A stretch of DNA of 5,107 bases, from positions 1 through 5,107 of the forward strand of contig JAITHN010000014.1 of assembly GCA_031279745.1 (NCBI GenBank), given 5' to 3'. The notes beneath the pieces are model-generated. The model did no database searches, was not told the DNA's origin, and saw only the letters and a program-made list of their open reading frames with translations. The translations under genes were made by a program, and so were the position numbers. Each line of letters begins with the position of its first letter. The first letter of the stretch is position 1. Of the stretch, positions 4,918 to 5,107 are shown piece after piece. Source of the stretch: Streptococcaceae bacterium. GTDB taxonomy: Bacteria; Bacillota; Bacilli; Lactobacillales; Streptococcaceae.

Positions 4918-5057
4918 TTTATAAAAAAGGGAAAATGACGAATAACGAACGCATAATAGGGGAAGCTGCACCGATTCAAGTTGTTTGGAAGCCGCATTTC
5001 ATTGTCTAACAGCTTGGGCGAAAGAAAGTGTAGCTGTGTGATTGAAATTTTTGAGAT

Positions 5058-5087
5058 AAAAAAGGCAACCGCGTCGCAGTTGCCTTT
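5058..5087 (-). terminator. terminator of a minus-strand gene beyond the right edge
   Basis: On the minus strand AAAGGCAACTGC (5087-5076), loop GAC, GCGGTTGCCTTT (5072-5061) form a 12-bp stem with one U-G wobble, and the U-tract continues to 5058. The wobble would be a C-A mismatch on the + strand, so the minus direction is favoured. The gene it ends lies outside this window. The stem core is almost the same as that of the bioY terminator. Confidence 0.82.
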
Positions 5088-5107
5088 AGGGAGTTACACG
5101 TTTAATT

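Noticed and set aside
4828..5057. Riboswitch or small gene upstream of bioY
   Set aside because: The predicted bioY leader is only about 17 bases. The rest, apart from the dyad and the weak cre-like site, shows no conserved fold or ORF with a ribosome site that I can support.

Overview
The window reads as low-to-moderate GC Gram-positive DNA, most likely from the order Lactobacillales (streptococcus/enterococcus-like). Three things point that way: an LPXTG cell-wall sorting signal, strong GGAGG-type ribosome sites, and separate monofunctional CoaB and CoaC proteins instead of a fused CoaBC. The genus cannot be fixed from the sequence alone.

Left part, + strand. The window opens inside the C-terminal end of a sortase-anchored surface protein (2-487). 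It has a Pro/Thr/Val wall-spanning repeat and three successive LPxT-type motifs, the last followed by a membrane anchor. A short intergenic stretch holds a 17-bp direct repeat carrying TTGACA and a strong hairpin. Next comes a secreted multidomain polysaccharide deacetylase (718-1887): signal peptide, InlB/Listeria-Bacteroides repeat, Ig-like segment and an intact NodB catalytic domain. Both proteins act at the cell surface.

Middle, convergent zone 1888-2236. There is no gene here. It holds a 58-bp tandem array (about 2.4 copies) bounded by short inverted repeats, then a hairpin terminator shared by the deacetylase and the opposing coa operon.

Minus-strand operon 3913 to 2237. A small DUF454/YbaN-like membrane protein, coaB and coaC overlap by 4 and 8 bp, with ribosome sites inside the preceding gene, so they are probably translated in a coupled way. 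CoaB and CoaC catalyse consecutive steps from 4'-phosphopantothenate to 4'-phosphopantetheine in coenzyme A synthesis. The operon promoter is a perfect extended -10 placed so that transcription should begin at the A of the first ATG, predicting a leaderless mRNA.

Right part. A 57-bp tandem array (two nearly identical copies flanked by decayed ones) lies upstream of the coa operon. Beyond it, bioY (biotin ECF-transporter substrate-binding subunit, minus strand) has its own promoter, an AT-rich dyad at the promoter and a strong terminator. A second terminator with almost the same stem at the right edge closes a gene outside the window. BioY and the Coa enzymes share a cofactor theme, but a terminator separates them into different transcription units.

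The genes belong to known families. The least explained content is intergenic: two unrelated-looking 57/58-bp tandem arrays bracketing the coa operon, a third small direct repeat, and reused terminator stems.
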